Positions 17,567 to 27,475 of a stretch of DNA of 59,033 bases are shown in pieces. The stretch spans positions 1 through 59,033 of the forward strand of contig JABDHA010000013.1 of assembly GCA_013285705.1 (NCBI GenBank). The letters run 5' to 3'. Position numbers and translations under genes: made by a program. The notes beneath the pieces were generated by a model, which was not told the DNA's origin, searched no databases, and was given only the letters and a program-made list of their open reading frames with translations. The DNA is from Acidobacteriota bacterium. GTDB taxonomy: Bacteria; Acidobacteriota; Terriglobia; Terriglobales; Acidobacteriaceae. The stretch's first letter is position 1; every line of letters starts with the position of its first letter.

Positions 17567-19051
17567 ATGGACAGAAGATCATTCATTCAGAGTGCAGCGG
17601 CGACCGCTGTTGCAGCTGCTATTCCTGGATCACATGCCTTTGCCGCGGCCACGAACTCCCAACCCATGGTCGGCATGCAAGTCGGCGCGGTTTCATTTGT
17701 AGATGAGGGCGTAGAGAAGGTCCTGGATGTCTTTCAACAGGATGGTGCGGTGAATACATTGTTCATCGCGACATTTACGTATGGACGGGGAATTGCAGGC
17801 CGCCAGGTGCCGGGACAGCCGCTCCCTGACCATGGCAAGCAGGAATACGATACCGGTTCATTCTTCGGAGGCAGTTATACAAAAATAAATCCGCAATATT
17901 TTAAGGACACCGCCTTCAAGAGTTTTCGCGCTACGGATTTTGGAGACTACGATGTTCTCGAAGCTGTACTTCCTTCGGCCAGAAAACGTGGGATGAAGAC
18001 CATCTGCTGGTTCGAGGATGTCTTTCGCAAGGATCTTCCGAACATCGATCAACTGCAGGAGAAAGAACTCTCAGGGAACAACGCGACCACCGTATGCTTC
18101 AACAATCCAAACTACCGCAACTGGCTGCTGGGCATCGTGGAGGACTGGTCACGAAGCTATGATATCGACGGAATCATGTGGGGTTCTGAGCGGCAGGGAG
18201 CGTTTTCCAATGCATTGAATGCGCACGCGGGCTCGTCACCATCGTCTCCGATGCGCGTCACCTGTTTCTGTCAATACTGCCAGGCGAAGGCGAAAGAGCG
18301 TGGCATCAATCCTGAACGCGCGCGTCAGGGTTTTCTGGAACTGGCTAAGTTTGTCGACGCCAGCCAGAAAAGTCAGCGGCCAGTGGATGGGTATTACGTC
18401 ACCCTGTGGCGCCTTATGTTGAACTACCCGGAGCTGCTTGCATGGGAGATGCTCTGGACACAAAGTCTGCGTGACACATACGCTGCGATCTATACCAAAA
18501 TTAAAGAGGTGAAGCCTTCTCTGCAGGTAGGCTGGCATATCTGGCATAACAACTCTTTCAATCCCATCTACCGCGCCGAGCAGGACCTGCAGGCGATTGC
18601 GCCACACTCCGACTTTCTGAAGATTGTGATCTATAACAACTGCGGCGGCGAGCGCATGGCGGAATACATCGACAATGTCGGCCGTACCTTGTATGGCGAC
18701 GTCCCCAAAGAAGAGCTTCTCGAATTCCACTACAAGGTCCTGAACTATCAGGAAAAGACGATGACGGAAATTCCGATCGTGGGACTCTCCGCAGACTATG
18801 TCTATCGCGAGTCGAAGCGGGCTCATGATGGTCTGGTCGGCACGAAGACCCTGTTATGGCCCGGAATCGATATCGATATTCCCACTGCGGACGGTCACAG
18901 CAAGTGCTCGCCGGAAGGCGTTCGCGATGCAGTGCTGGCTGCATTCCGTGCAGGCTCGGACGGTGTGCTTCTATCCCGGAAATACTCCGAGATGAAGCTG
19001 GCCAATCTCAAGGGAGCGGGTGAGGCCGTCAGGCAGGTGCGCAAAGCTTGA
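17567..19051 (+). CDS. Tat-exported TIM-barrel glycoside-hydrolase-like protein, paralogue 2
   Basis: This 494-residue paralogue of the protein at 15094 has a Tat signal (MDRRSFIQSAAATAVAAA). It keeps every block of the first copy: SFVDEGVEKVLDV, TFTYGRGIAGRQV, ARKRGMKTICWFEDVF, TVCFNNP, SYDIDGIMWGSERQGAF, CFCQYCQAKAKERGI, GYYVTLWRLM, and VLLSRKYSEMKLANL near the C-terminus. The second copy has lost a short N-terminal spacer after the signal. A well-placed RBS (TGGAGA) precedes ATG 17567. Keeping two diverged copies in one operon suggests different substrate forms or a heterodimer; no function is claimed. Confidence 0.6.
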   Translation: MDRRSFIQSAAATAVAAAIPGSHAFAAATNSQPMVGMQVGAVSFVDEGVEKVLDVFQQDGAVNTLFIATFTYGRGIAGRQVPGQPLPDHGKQEYDTGSFFGGSYTKINPQYFKDTAFKSFRATDFGDYDVLEAVLPSARKRGMKTICWFEDVFRKDLPNIDQLQEKELSGNNATTVCFNNPNYRNWLLGIVEDWSRSYDIDGIMWGSERQGAFSNALNAHAGSSPSSPMRVTCFCQYCQAKAKERGINPERARQGFLELAKFVDASQKSQRPVDGYYVTLWRLMLNYPELLAWEMLWTQSLRDTYAAIYTKIKEVKPSLQVGWHIWHNNSFNPIYRAEQDLQAIAPHSDFLKIVIYNNCGGERMAEYIDNVGRTLYGDVPKEELLEFHYKVLNYQEKTMTEIPIVGLSADYVYRESKRAHDGLVGTKTLLWPGIDIDIPTADGHSKCSPEGVRDAVLAAFRAGSDGVLLSRKYSEMKLANLKGAGEAVRQVRKA

Positions 19052-19111
19052 TAGCTCCGAGATGCACCAGGGTAAACAGTGCTGCGATCAACGCTAATTT
19101 GGATAAAATCT

Positions 19112-20338
19112 ATGGCGCCAGACACGAAGTCATATCCCGTAGTGTCATCGCAGGAGTCATGGCTGGCGTCATTCGTCAGCGGCCTCGCCGGCTGGACGCT
19201 GGATGGGTTTGATTTCTTTCTGGTTGTCTTCAGCCTGACTGCGATCGGACACACCTTCGGAAAATCCGATAAGACCGTTTCCCTGGCTTTAACTGCGACT
19301 CTGGCGTTGCGGCCGGTTGGCGCATTTCTCTTCGGACTCATCGCCGATCGCTATGGGCGGCGACTGCCGATCGCCGCCAACTTCCTTCTTTTTGCAGTAG
19401 TGGAGCTGTGCACTGGATTCGCTCATAGCTTCACGATGTTCCTCATCATCCGGGCTATCTTCGGCATTGTGATGGGCGGGCAGTGGGGAGTCGGCGTTAC
19501 GCTGGCGATGGAGCAGGTGCCTGTGCGTCTGCGCGGCACGCTTTCCGGTGTGTTACAGGAAGGCTACGCAATCGGCTACCTGCTGGCCGCTGCCGCCTTC
19601 TTTTTCCTCTTCGACCGTTTCTCCTGGCGGCCTCTATTTCTGATTGGACCGATTCCGGCAATAGCCCTGGCGATTTTTGTCATGCTCACTGTACGAGAGT
19701 CGGCAGTATGGCAGAGAACGCGTAAGGCAAGCTGGGCGGCGCTCGGGCGCAGTCTCGTCAGCCACTGGAAGCTCTTCGTCTACTTTGTCCTATTGATGAT
19801 GGCTCTTCATATGAGCTCGCATGGCACACAAGACATCTATCCGACATTCCTGCAGCGCGTCTGGGGGATGTCTCCGAAAGACCGCGCTTGGATATCGGCA
19901 ATTGCCATGGGCAGCGGTATCTTCGGAGCGCTTGCCGTCGGCTTCTTGTCAGACAAAATCGGCCGGCGCTGGGCGATGTTGCTGGCTCTTATCGGCTGCA
20001 TCTGCACCATCCCTTTGTGGGCATATGCAAAAACCATTCCGCTGCTGATTGCGGGTGCGATGCTGATGCAGTTTTTTTTGCAGGGGGCATGGGGTGTCGT
20101 TCCGGCGCATCTTTCTGAGATGTCGCCCGATTCGATCCGAGGATCGCTTCCCGGGCTGGGCAATCAGTGCGGCGTGCTGCTGGCAAGTGGAATTGTCTAT
20201 GTAGAACTGGGATTTGCGCGTGGAGGACACTACTCCGATGCGATGGCGGGTACCACCGTCGTGGTGTTCGCACTGGCCGGTCTCATGGTGATGCTCGGCC
20301 GCGAAAAGCGAGGAAAAACATTTGGAACTGATGCATAA
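19112..20338 (+). CDS. MFS transporter, sialate/carboxylate (SHS) type
   Basis: This 408-residue inner-membrane protein has 12 predicted hydrophobic helices. SGLAGWTLDGFDFFLVVF in helix 1, ADRYGRRLPI in loop 2-3 (the MFS motif) and LSDKIGRRWAM in loop 8-9 are typical of the sialate:H+ / lactate-pyruvate symporter group. It probably imports an acidic sugar or carboxylate produced by the exported enzymes. ATG 19112 is preferred; a GTG at 19079 would add 11 residues. Its stop overlaps the start of the cupin gene, so the two are likely translationally coupled. Confidence 0.82.
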   Translation: MAPDTKSYPVVSSQESWLASFVSGLAGWTLDGFDFFLVVFSLTAIGHTFGKSDKTVSLALTATLALRPVGAFLFGLIADRYGRRLPIAANFLLFAVVELCTGFAHSFTMFLIIRAIFGIVMGGQWGVGVTLAMEQVPVRLRGTLSGVLQEGYAIGYLLAAAAFFFLFDRFSWRPLFLIGPIPAIALAIFVMLTVRESAVWQRTRKASWAALGRSLVSHWKLFVYFVLLMMALHMSSHGTQDIYPTFLQRVWGMSPKDRAWISAIAMGSGIFGALAVGFLSDKIGRRWAMLLALIGCICTIPLWAYAKTIPLLIAGAMLMQFFLQGAWGVVPAHLSEMSPDSIRGSLPGLGNQCGVLLASGIVYVELGFARGGHYSDAMAGTTVVVFALAGLMVMLGREKRGKTFGTDA

Positions 20339-20834
20339 AAGAAAGTGGATCCGCGTGGAAAAAAAGTATGTGGTGCTTTGTATTTGTGCCCTGTCTTTGG
20401 CGACTGCGCTTGCGCAATCGGCTGGAGTCGACGCCTATTCGCCGAAAGAGCTTGAACGTATGGCGCAGCCACTCCATGCACAGGCCGACGCGGGCAATGG
20501 AACAGCAAGCCGTGTACTTGCAAATTATCCCGGCCACTATACGATGCTCATCTATCGCGATAAAGATGGCGAGGTCGAAGTGCACCAGCGATTCGCCGAC
20601 ATTATCCTCGTGATGAGCGGCAAGGCCACTCTGATTACCGGTGGAACTACGCAGAACGGAAAAGTCGTCAAGCCCGGCGAAATACGAGGTACATCGATCG
20701 CAGGTGGCTCGCAGTCAAAGCTGGAAGAGGGTGATCTCGTACATATTCCCGCGAATACGCCGCACCAGTTGTTAATTCCGCCGGGGAACTCAATTACCTA
20801 CATCACCATCAAGGTCGAAACTCCTGCTTCATAA
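20331..20834 (+). CDS. Exported cupin-domain protein
   Basis: This 167-residue protein has a signal peptide (KYVVLCICALSLATALAQS) and one cupin beta-barrel (about 55-160). Motif 1-like VHQRFADIILVMSGKATLITGG and motif 2-like EEGDLVHIPANTPHQLLIPPG supply possible metal-binding His/Glu residues. Small exported cupins may isomerise, bind or oxidise sugars; the actual role is unknown. It overlaps the MFS gene by 8 bases and is followed 17 bases later by the aldo/keto reductase, so it belongs to the same operon. Confidence 0.72.
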   Translation: MHKRKWIRVEKKYVVLCICALSLATALAQSAGVDAYSPKELERMAQPLHAQADAGNGTASRVLANYPGHYTMLIYRDKDGEVEVHQRFADIILVMSGKATLITGGTTQNGKVVKPGEIRGTSIAGGSQSKLEEGDLVHIPANTPHQLLIPPGNSITYITIKVETPAS

Positions 20835-20851
20835 ATCACGAAGGGAAATCC

Positions 20852-21820
20852 ATGGATCGCAGAACTTTAAAACATACAGATTTGAATGTAAGCCGTCTCT
20901 GCCTGGGAACCATGACCTTCGGTAAGCCTGCAGATCAGGAAGAAGCGACGCGCATGGTGGACCTGTGTCTGAACGCAGGCATCAATTTCATTGATACCGC
21001 GAACATGTATCAGCTGGGTCTGGCCGAAGAGATGCTGGGAGCCGCATTGAAAGGCAGGCGAAATGAGATTGTGCTTACCAGCAAAGTACGAATGAAGATG
21101 GGGGATGCCCCTGACGAAATCGGCCTGTCGAAGCGCGCAATTTTTCGCGCGGTAGAAGACACGCTGCGCCGACTACAGACAGACCATCTGGATATCTACT
21201 TCCTGCATCAGCCGGACTACGATGTGCCAATCGAAGAGACAATGGAAGCCATGGAAACATTGGTGCAGCAGGGAAAAGTTCGCTATCCAGGGACATCGAA
21301 TTATGCCGGCTGGCAAGTGGTGCAGATGCTCGATCTTGCCCGCGAGAAGAACTATACGCCGGCTTATATTTCGCAGCCCATGTATAACCTGTTGGCGCGG
21401 GGCCTCGAGCAGGAGTTCCTGCCGATGGCAAAGACATACGGTGTCAGCACACTCGCCTACAATCCTCTGGCTGGAGGACTGCTGACGGGCAAGCACACGG
21501 AATCGCGGATTCCAGAAGGCGGAAGATTCGATAAGAATCGAATGTATCAGGATCGATACTGGAACACACGCACCTTTCACGCCGTCGACCGGCTCAAGGA
21601 AATCGCGAACAGCGCTGGCCGCTCGTTGATCGGCTTGGCCTTCGCGTGGCTTCTGCACCATACCGCTTCAGACGTCGTCATTTTGGGGGCTTCTTCTACT
21701 GCGCAGCTTAGGCAAAATCTGGATGTCTGCGCCGAGGGCCCGCTGCCGGAAACCGTGGTCTCCGAATGCGATCACGTTTGGCAGGAGTTTCGCGGTCCTG
21801 TTCCGAGCTACAACCGATAG
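20852..21820 (+). CDS. Aldo/keto reductase
   Basis: This 322-residue NADP-dependent oxidoreductase of the AKR superfamily has a TIM-barrel fold. The catalytic tetrad is visible as D48 and Y53 (FIDTANMY), K78 (LTSKV) and H119 (YFLHQPD). The C-terminal ILGASSTAQLRQNL is the usual cofactor-binding segment. The N-terminus KHTDLNVSRLCLGTMTFG is typical of the YhdN/AKR11-13-like group. It is the last gene of the receptor operon and probably reduces or oxidises a sugar-derived aldehyde; whether it feeds glycerate to the kinase is untested. An AAGGGA RBS is upstream of ATG 20852. Confidence 0.88.
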   Translation: MDRRTLKHTDLNVSRLCLGTMTFGKPADQEEATRMVDLCLNAGINFIDTANMYQLGLAEEMLGAALKGRRNEIVLTSKVRMKMGDAPDEIGLSKRAIFRAVEDTLRRLQTDHLDIYFLHQPDYDVPIEETMEAMETLVQQGKVRYPGTSNYAGWQVVQMLDLAREKNYTPAYISQPMYNLLARGLEQEFLPMAKTYGVSTLAYNPLAGGLLTGKHTESRIPEGGRFDKNRMYQDRYWNTRTFHAVDRLKEIANSAGRSLIGLAFAWLLHHTASDVVILGASSTAQLRQNLDVCAEGPLPETVVSECDHVWQEFRGPVPSYNR

Positions 21821-21889
21821 TGAATCAGAATGATATGACCTCGGTTATGTATCTCAAAAGTCCAGCGAGCCCTTCGACTTCCGCCTGTT

Positions 21890-24800
21890 TTACTGCACAA
21901 CGAGAGTCAGTTTCTGGGCAACAGTCGCGCTGCCAGCAGAGGCTGTCACTGTAAGTGTGTACGTTCCAGGTGGCGTAACTGCCGGGTTTGTAGGTTGCGA
22001 CCCTCCCATGTGACTTCCGCCTCCGCAACCGGTAACCACGGCAAGCATGGTGAAGGCACATACTGCGCACAGCGTCTTTGTGGATATGCGTAGTTGTCTG
22101 CGGAGCAGCAGGAGCACCGGTACGCTGCCAAAAGAGAGCAGCCCCAGGCCTGCCATCATGATATTGGAACGCTGCGGTAGATAGGCAGCTTGAGTGGCAG
22201 TGGTTGACACCGTTACCGTGAAGTTTGCCGAGCCTCCCGCAGGCAGCGTCAGAGTGGCTGGAGCGATGGAGCAACTCGCATTCTGCGGAGCACCTGTGCA
22301 AGCAAGTGAGACAGTTCCGTTGAGACCGGTGCCACCGGACAGCGTCAGATTGTAGGTCGCGGGCATTCCACTGGATACGGTGGCAGTTGTCGAGCCCCCA
22401 CTCCCGGGACTGATGGTTGCCTGTTCGGTGCCGTTACCCGTGAGAGAAACGCCTTGCGGGCTGCCGCTCGCATTGTCGGTGATGGTGAGTGTACCGGTTC
22501 GTTGTCCGGTGGCCGTGGGTGTGAAAGTAACTGCGACCTGGCAGGTGGCGTTGATCGCCAGAGTTGTTCCACAGTTATTCGTTTGTGAAAAGTCTCCGCT
22601 GGCGGCAATGCTGGCAACACTCAGTGCGGCATTGCCGGCATTGGTTATGGTGATAGGCTGCGCGGAACTCGAAGAGCCCAGGGCTGTGTCACCAAAACTG
22701 ATGGATGACGTTGACAGCCCGAAGCTCGGTACTGCAGGGATGATAGTGAAGACCAGCGCAGACGAGGTCCCGCCGCCGGGCGCAGGATTTGTAACCGTGA
22801 CAGATGCAGTTCCGCTTTGCACGATATCGGAATCCGGAACCATCGCAGAGAGCTGAGTGCCGCTGATATATGTCGTCTGCAGTGCAGAGCCATTCCATGA
22901 CACAGTCGAAGTTGAAACGAAGTTAGTTCCGGTCAGCGTTAGAGTAAGTGCGCTGCTGCCAGCCAGTGCGGAAGCAGGCGATATGGTACTGAGCGTAGGG
23001 GCAGGATTGAGTTGAGTTGGAGCGAGAACACTACTCCGTGTCAGGTAGAGCTCCTGATCCGAGAGGTTGGCTCCTGCAGCGATGAACCCAAACCCATTCG
23101 ATCCCCACCGAACGAGATTGCTTACAGTGGGATCATTCACCTGCGGGAATGCGAGAGTCCCTGTAACACTTAGTGTTTTTTGCCCAAAGGCAGAGATTGT
23201 CAGGGCAGATGAATCGTTGCCGTAACTCTGATCGCCGATCCCGTAGATTTCGCCAAGCGTTGTGTCCAGGATCACGCTATATAAGTTCGGATAACTTGTT
23301 GCGTTGTAGGTTGTAACAGAGAACGTTCCTACTTGTGTTTGCTTGGAGGGATCCCACACCTGTCCAGCACTGGTATAGAGCAGCGTTCCATCGGAAATCA
23401 CCTGGCTGCCGGGCATGATACTTCCTCCCGGGTTCGTGCCTGTATTTCGCGAATAGCTGAGTCCGGAGTTGCTCAGGTTAATGATGGAAAAGAAGGAGCT
23501 TGCAAAAGGCAGCGCATAGATCGTCGGCGGATCACCAGCGAAGGCAAAACTGGTAATGGCTGGAATTTGCTCGGTATAAGTAGTGGGAGTGTAGTTCACC
23601 AGGCCGCTGTCGTTATACAGCGAGATCATCGATCCTTGTGCAAGCACGACTTCCTGCGGCGATCCGGGAACTGCATGTAGATCTGTGGCGGGAAGAATCG
23701 CGCAGCCTTGGCAGAAAGGATTCGGTGAAAATGGGAATGTACGCTCGACCGCTTGTGTCTGCAGATTGATGCGCTGCACCGTCTGATCGGCAAACAAGGC
23801 TACGTAGAGATATTTGCCATCATCCGAAGGCGCTAGCAACCGCGGATCATTGCCAACAGGAATCGGTGTGCCTGGCGTGCCGGTCGTCGGGTCGATGGGC
23901 AAGATAGTGTTTGCATTGGGAACGGCCGAAGCAGGAATTGCTACATATAAGAGATTAGAGCCGGGGACAGAAACGACAGACGACGGACTGATCTTCAGCG
24001 TTTGATAGAGCGTCAGCGTTGAGGGGGCGCTTTCACCACCTCCTGGAGCAGGATTTACCACTGTGAGTGGCACTTCACCGATAGCAGTAAGTGACGAGGC
24101 AGCAATCGTGACCTGCAGTGAGCTATTGCCTGCAAATGTAGTCTGCTGGGACACCCCATTCAGCTTCACAATCGACGATGGGTAAAAGTTGCTTCCTGTG
24201 ACCTGCAATGTAGCCGGCCCGTTATTGATCTGCAGGGTCGGCTGGGGGATTGCTCCCGTTCCGACCATGCTGATTGCAGGAACACCATATGCACTATCAC
24301 CAGTTCCGGTCAGCGCCACGACAAGCTGCGGATGCACCGGATCATTGGAAGTGATGGTGAGCGATCCAGATAATGTACCCGCTGCCTGGGGATAAAAAAC
24401 CAGTTGAACAACACACGGAGCTCCGGCCGGCCAGGTTCCTGTGCAGCTATTTTGCGCAATGGAGAAGCCGCTGCCGCTGATCGCGATATGGCTAATGACG
24501 AGAGGCGCGTTTCCATTGTTGCTGAGGAAAAGTCCAGTTGCTGGCCCCTGCGTACCCACCAGGAGATGTCGGAAGTCGAATGGATTCGACGCCGGCTCCA
24601 GATCGGGTGCTACTCCTTGGCCGGATACCTGAATCACCTGAGGGGAAATCGCAGCGTTGTCGCTGAAAGTGATCGTTCCGGATGAAGTACTGTCGTCGAC
24701 AGGGGCAAAGGATAGGGTAACCGGGCAGGATGCACCGGGAGCAATCGACCCACAGCTTTGCGCCGCCGTGATGGTTGAGACTGAGGATGTGATCGAAGTG

Positions 24801-27112
24801 AAGTCAAGCGGCGCGTTGCCACAGTTCGTGATGGTTACAGTCTGAGTGGAAGAGCTTCCAGCTGTAGTCCGTCCGAAGTTTGCACTCCATTCGCTGGGGC
24901 AGAATGAAGGTGCCGCAGTCGCCATGTTGATCTTCGAGATAAAGGTGTGAACGTATCCGGTAAGTGGATTGGCTGGAGGCGGTGGCTGCGCCTGAAAACT
25001 ACCCGTTGTCGTTGGAAAGTCCTTTGCGTATGTAGTGCCTACCGTCACGAGATTGTCACTTGGATCGATTGTGATTGCAGCGAAGGTTGAGCCGGGAAAC
25101 GTACCGTCAGTCGAACTGAGGAAACTGCCGAACATGAGAGAACTCAGATCGGGACTCATCTCAGCGAGCACCATATCCGAAGCAGTCTGGGAATAGTTCC
25201 ATTGGGAAATAAAGGGGTTCTGCAGGGGGAAATCCGTGGAACCGGTGCCTCCTCCAACGAATACGTTGGAATGGCTATCCAGCGCGATTCCTGAAAGTGA
25301 TGTACCGCCATTTGCTGACGAAATAGTGCCATCAAGATATGTGGCTGCCAGAACCGAGGTCGCCTGACTATTCAGCTTGAGGATATAGCCCGTAAAAACT
25401 CCGCCGTCGCTATCTTTGACTGGAGCTTTCTGATAGGCATTCGCACTCGTCGGTAATGTCGTCTCACTGGTGTCGCCCGCGACGTAAATATTTCCATTGC
25501 TGTCAATCGCCATGCCGCCCAAGATGTCGGTCCCTGGTATATATGTGCCGTAGTTGATCGCTGAAGCCGCGGCATTTAATTGCAGAATGTATCCAGCGGT
25601 TGGGCTTTCCACATTAGCGATGGTATTGGGAAAACTGGAGGAAACTACTCCTTGTGTTGTCGGCAGTCCCTGTCCCCCAGTGCCCGCGACCACTACCTGT
25701 CCGGACGAATCAACCGCAATCCCTGTGGGTAGAAACCAATTCACGTATACGGAAAGAGGATCTTGTGCGGCATTTCCAGGTATCACTGTCGAATAAAGTA
25801 ACTTGCCTGTGGGGTCCACTTTGAGGACGAATGTGGAAGTGTCAGGATAGCCGGGGATAGTTGAGGTAAGAGTGCCTGGTGTGATCTGAAAATTAGGAAC
25901 GTCCGTGACTCCGGTAAGGTAGGCATTGCCGGATGCGTCGACTGCCAATCTCCCATTATTGCCGTTAGCGTAAGAGGAGCCCTGTCCACCGCCAATCTTT
26001 CCCACATAATTAAATGCAGAACCATCCGGTTTCAGCGATGCCACAAAGTAGCAGCCATATGTCGTCTGATATGAAGACGAGGGAACCGAGCCTGCATGAG
26101 GGAAGTCGGTGGAACTGGAAACGCCACCCACAATGGCGTTTCCATTGGAGTCGACCGCAATACTTCCTCCGAAGTCTTCATCTGAACCGCCAAGATATGT
26201 GGAGTAGATCAATGTATGACCGGTGGGATCGAGCTTGGCTATGAATGTATCGTCGGCTCCATTCTCTTGGGCCTGTACCGCATTTTGCGTAGGGAAATCT
26301 GTAGATGTGGTGAAACCGGTGACATAGATGTTGCCGCTCGAATCTGTAGCAACCCCGGTTACATTATCTGCCTGAGTACCGTCGAGGTACGTCGAAAAGG
26401 TGAAGATCGGATCGATAACCAGAGGACGTGTCGTATCGTATACGCCGAGACGGAAACGCACAGAGCCATCTTTTGCTTGCACAAACGCTGCATCTACCGG
26501 TTCACGCCGGTCCGCGGATGCCTGATAGGCGACAGGCTTTTTTAGAACGAGGGTTTCGCTGCCCACATGAATCTCGAGATCACCCTCATGAGAAATGTCG
26601 GTGTGCTCCGCTCCATTTAACCGGAATGTGATCGAAGATGGGTCAGCGCCGGCCGCAACCTGAAAATCATGCTCCAGCGTGCTGCCATTTCCGTAAAACG
26701 CCAAGTCGATTCCAGGATAGATGGCTTTGTATTCGATTCGCTCGTAATTTGAAACACCTTGAATCCAACGCGAAGAATCTGCTCCCAGCAAATAGTTGCT
26801 GTGGCCCTTCAGCGGGTTCGAAGCAACGATTCGGGAGCCATCGCCTGATCCGATAAATCGCATTCCGAGCTGCTGATGGCCCTTGTTTGCTTCGGGTAGG
26901 AGGAAATCCACTCCTTCGCGAAGAAACATCGTCTCCATGCCGTCGTGATGCGACAAGTATCGATACTCCTGCGGTGCCTGTCCGCGATTCTCCTCGAAGA
27001 CCAGCGGTAGAGATAGGTTGTGACGCGATGCGCCAAGCGCAATCGTTGAGGGAATACCGATCAAAAGAACAAAGGCAGAAAGAAAAAAACGTACAAGTCG
27101 TGCAGCGTTCAC
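21890..27112 (-). CDS. Giant secreted/anchored SBBP-repeat and choice-of-anchor-D protein
   Basis: This protein has about 1740 residues. After a signal peptide come a DUF7948-like domain (LPLVFEENRGQAPQEYRYL), a beta-propeller of SBBP repeats (many copies of D-S-x-G-N-I/A-Y-V-x-G), two choice-of-anchor-D domains, an IPT/TIG domain, a YVTN-like propeller, a second IPT, and another anchor-D domain. Two C-terminal hydrophobic helices flank RRQLRISTK, and a TGCGGGSHMGG tail ends LTLVVQ. GTG 27112 is preferred because GGAG lies 7 bases upstream and the signal peptide starts at once; an ATG at 27196 would put 28 extra residues before it. Role is unknown, probably surface adhesion or matrix. Confidence 0.7.
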   Translation of the reverse strand: MNAARLVRFFLSAFVLLIGIPSTIALGASRHNLSLPLVFEENRGQAPQEYRYLSHHDGMETMFLREGVDFLLPEANKGHQQLGMRFIGSGDGSRIVASNPLKGHSNYLLGADSSRWIQGVSNYERIEYKAIYPGIDLAFYGNGSTLEHDFQVAAGADPSSITFRLNGAEHTDISHEGDLEIHVGSETLVLKKPVAYQASADRREPVDAAFVQAKDGSVRFRLGVYDTTRPLVIDPIFTFSTYLDGTQADNVTGVATDSSGNIYVTGFTTSTDFPTQNAVQAQENGADDTFIAKLDPTGHTLIYSTYLGGSDEDFGGSIAVDSNGNAIVGGVSSSTDFPHAGSVPSSSYQTTYGCYFVASLKPDGSAFNYVGKIGGGQGSSYANGNNGRLAVDASGNAYLTGVTDVPNFQITPGTLTSTIPGYPDTSTFVLKVDPTGKLLYSTVIPGNAAQDPLSVYVNWFLPTGIAVDSSGQVVVAGTGGQGLPTTQGVVSSSFPNTIANVESPTAGYILQLNAAASAINYGTYIPGTDILGGMAIDSNGNIYVAGDTSETTLPTSANAYQKAPVKDSDGGVFTGYILKLNSQATSVLAATYLDGTISSANGGTSLSGIALDSHSNVFVGGGTGSTDFPLQNPFISQWNYSQTASDMVLAEMSPDLSSLMFGSFLSSTDGTFPGSTFAAITIDPSDNLVTVGTTYAKDFPTTTGSFQAQPPPPANPLTGYVHTFISKINMATAAPSFCPSEWSANFGRTTAGSSSTQTVTITNCGNAPLDFTSITSSVSTITAAQSCGSIAPGASCPVTLSFAPVDDSTSSGTITFSDNAAISPQVIQVSGQGVAPDLEPASNPFDFRHLLVGTQGPATGLFLSNNGNAPLVISHIAISGSGFSIAQNSCTGTWPAGAPCVVQLVFYPQAAGTLSGSLTITSNDPVHPQLVVALTGTGDSAYGVPAISMVGTGAIPQPTLQINNGPATLQVTGSNFYPSSIVKLNGVSQQTTFAGNSSLQVTIAASSLTAIGEVPLTVVNPAPGGGESAPSTLTLYQTLKISPSSVVSVPGSNLLYVAIPASAVPNANTILPIDPTTGTPGTPIPVGNDPRLLAPSDDGKYLYVALFADQTVQRINLQTQAVERTFPFSPNPFCQGCAILPATDLHAVPGSPQEVVLAQGSMISLYNDSGLVNYTPTTYTEQIPAITSFAFAGDPPTIYALPFASSFFSIINLSNSGLSYSRNTGTNPGGSIMPGSQVISDGTLLYTSAGQVWDPSKQTQVGTFSVTTYNATSYPNLYSVILDTTLGEIYGIGDQSYGNDSSALTISAFGQKTLSVTGTLAFPQVNDPTVSNLVRWGSNGFGFIAAGANLSDQELYLTRSSVLAPTQLNPAPTLSTISPASALAGSSALTLTLTGTNFVSTSTVSWNGSALQTTYISGTQLSAMVPDSDIVQSGTASVTVTNPAPGGGTSSALVFTIIPAVPSFGLSTSSISFGDTALGSSSSAQPITITNAGNAALSVASIAASGDFSQTNNCGTTLAINATCQVAVTFTPTATGQRTGTLTITDNASGSPQGVSLTGNGTEQATISPGSGGSTTATVSSGMPATYNLTLSGGTGLNGTVSLACTGAPQNASCSIAPATLTLPAGGSANFTVTVSTTATQAAYLPQRSNIMMAGLGLLSFGSVPVLLLLRRQLRISTKTLCAVCAFTMLAVVTGCGGGSHMGGSQPTNPAVTPPGTYTLTVTASAGSATVAQKLTLVVQ

Positions 27113-27475
27113 CAAGGGTCTCCAAAAGGGGTGCGACTCACCTAAATTAATCGAGCGGCGTTGATTCAGACCAGCAAATAATGAGTTGCCGAGCATTTCG
27201 GCGATGCAATCAAAACAGTTTTGGAGGGAATTGTTTCGAAAGTGTTACGGAGGTGGCTTTCATGTGCATCCATGATGGTTACGAAAGTCTCGCCATCGTA
27301 CAAATTAGCCTCTTTCTTCATTTGCGGGCATAATGGAATTTCATTTACAGTATCAGCGGTTCAGTTAAAAATCCCCCACGACAAACGACATCGCTCTATT
27401 CATAACTTTCATCATGCAGTGTCTGTGAAGATCTGCCGGCGTGTGTCTGGCAGGGCTGATTTTTTTGGAGGCTTC
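27113..27475. other. Divergent promoter region between the two giant genes
   Basis: About 360 bases separate the preferred starts. The plus-strand gene has GGAGG 6 bases before its ATG and the minus-strand gene GGAG 7 bases before its GTG. Open frames reach into the region from both sides but code for nothing family-like. I see no clear operator. Confidence 0.5.
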
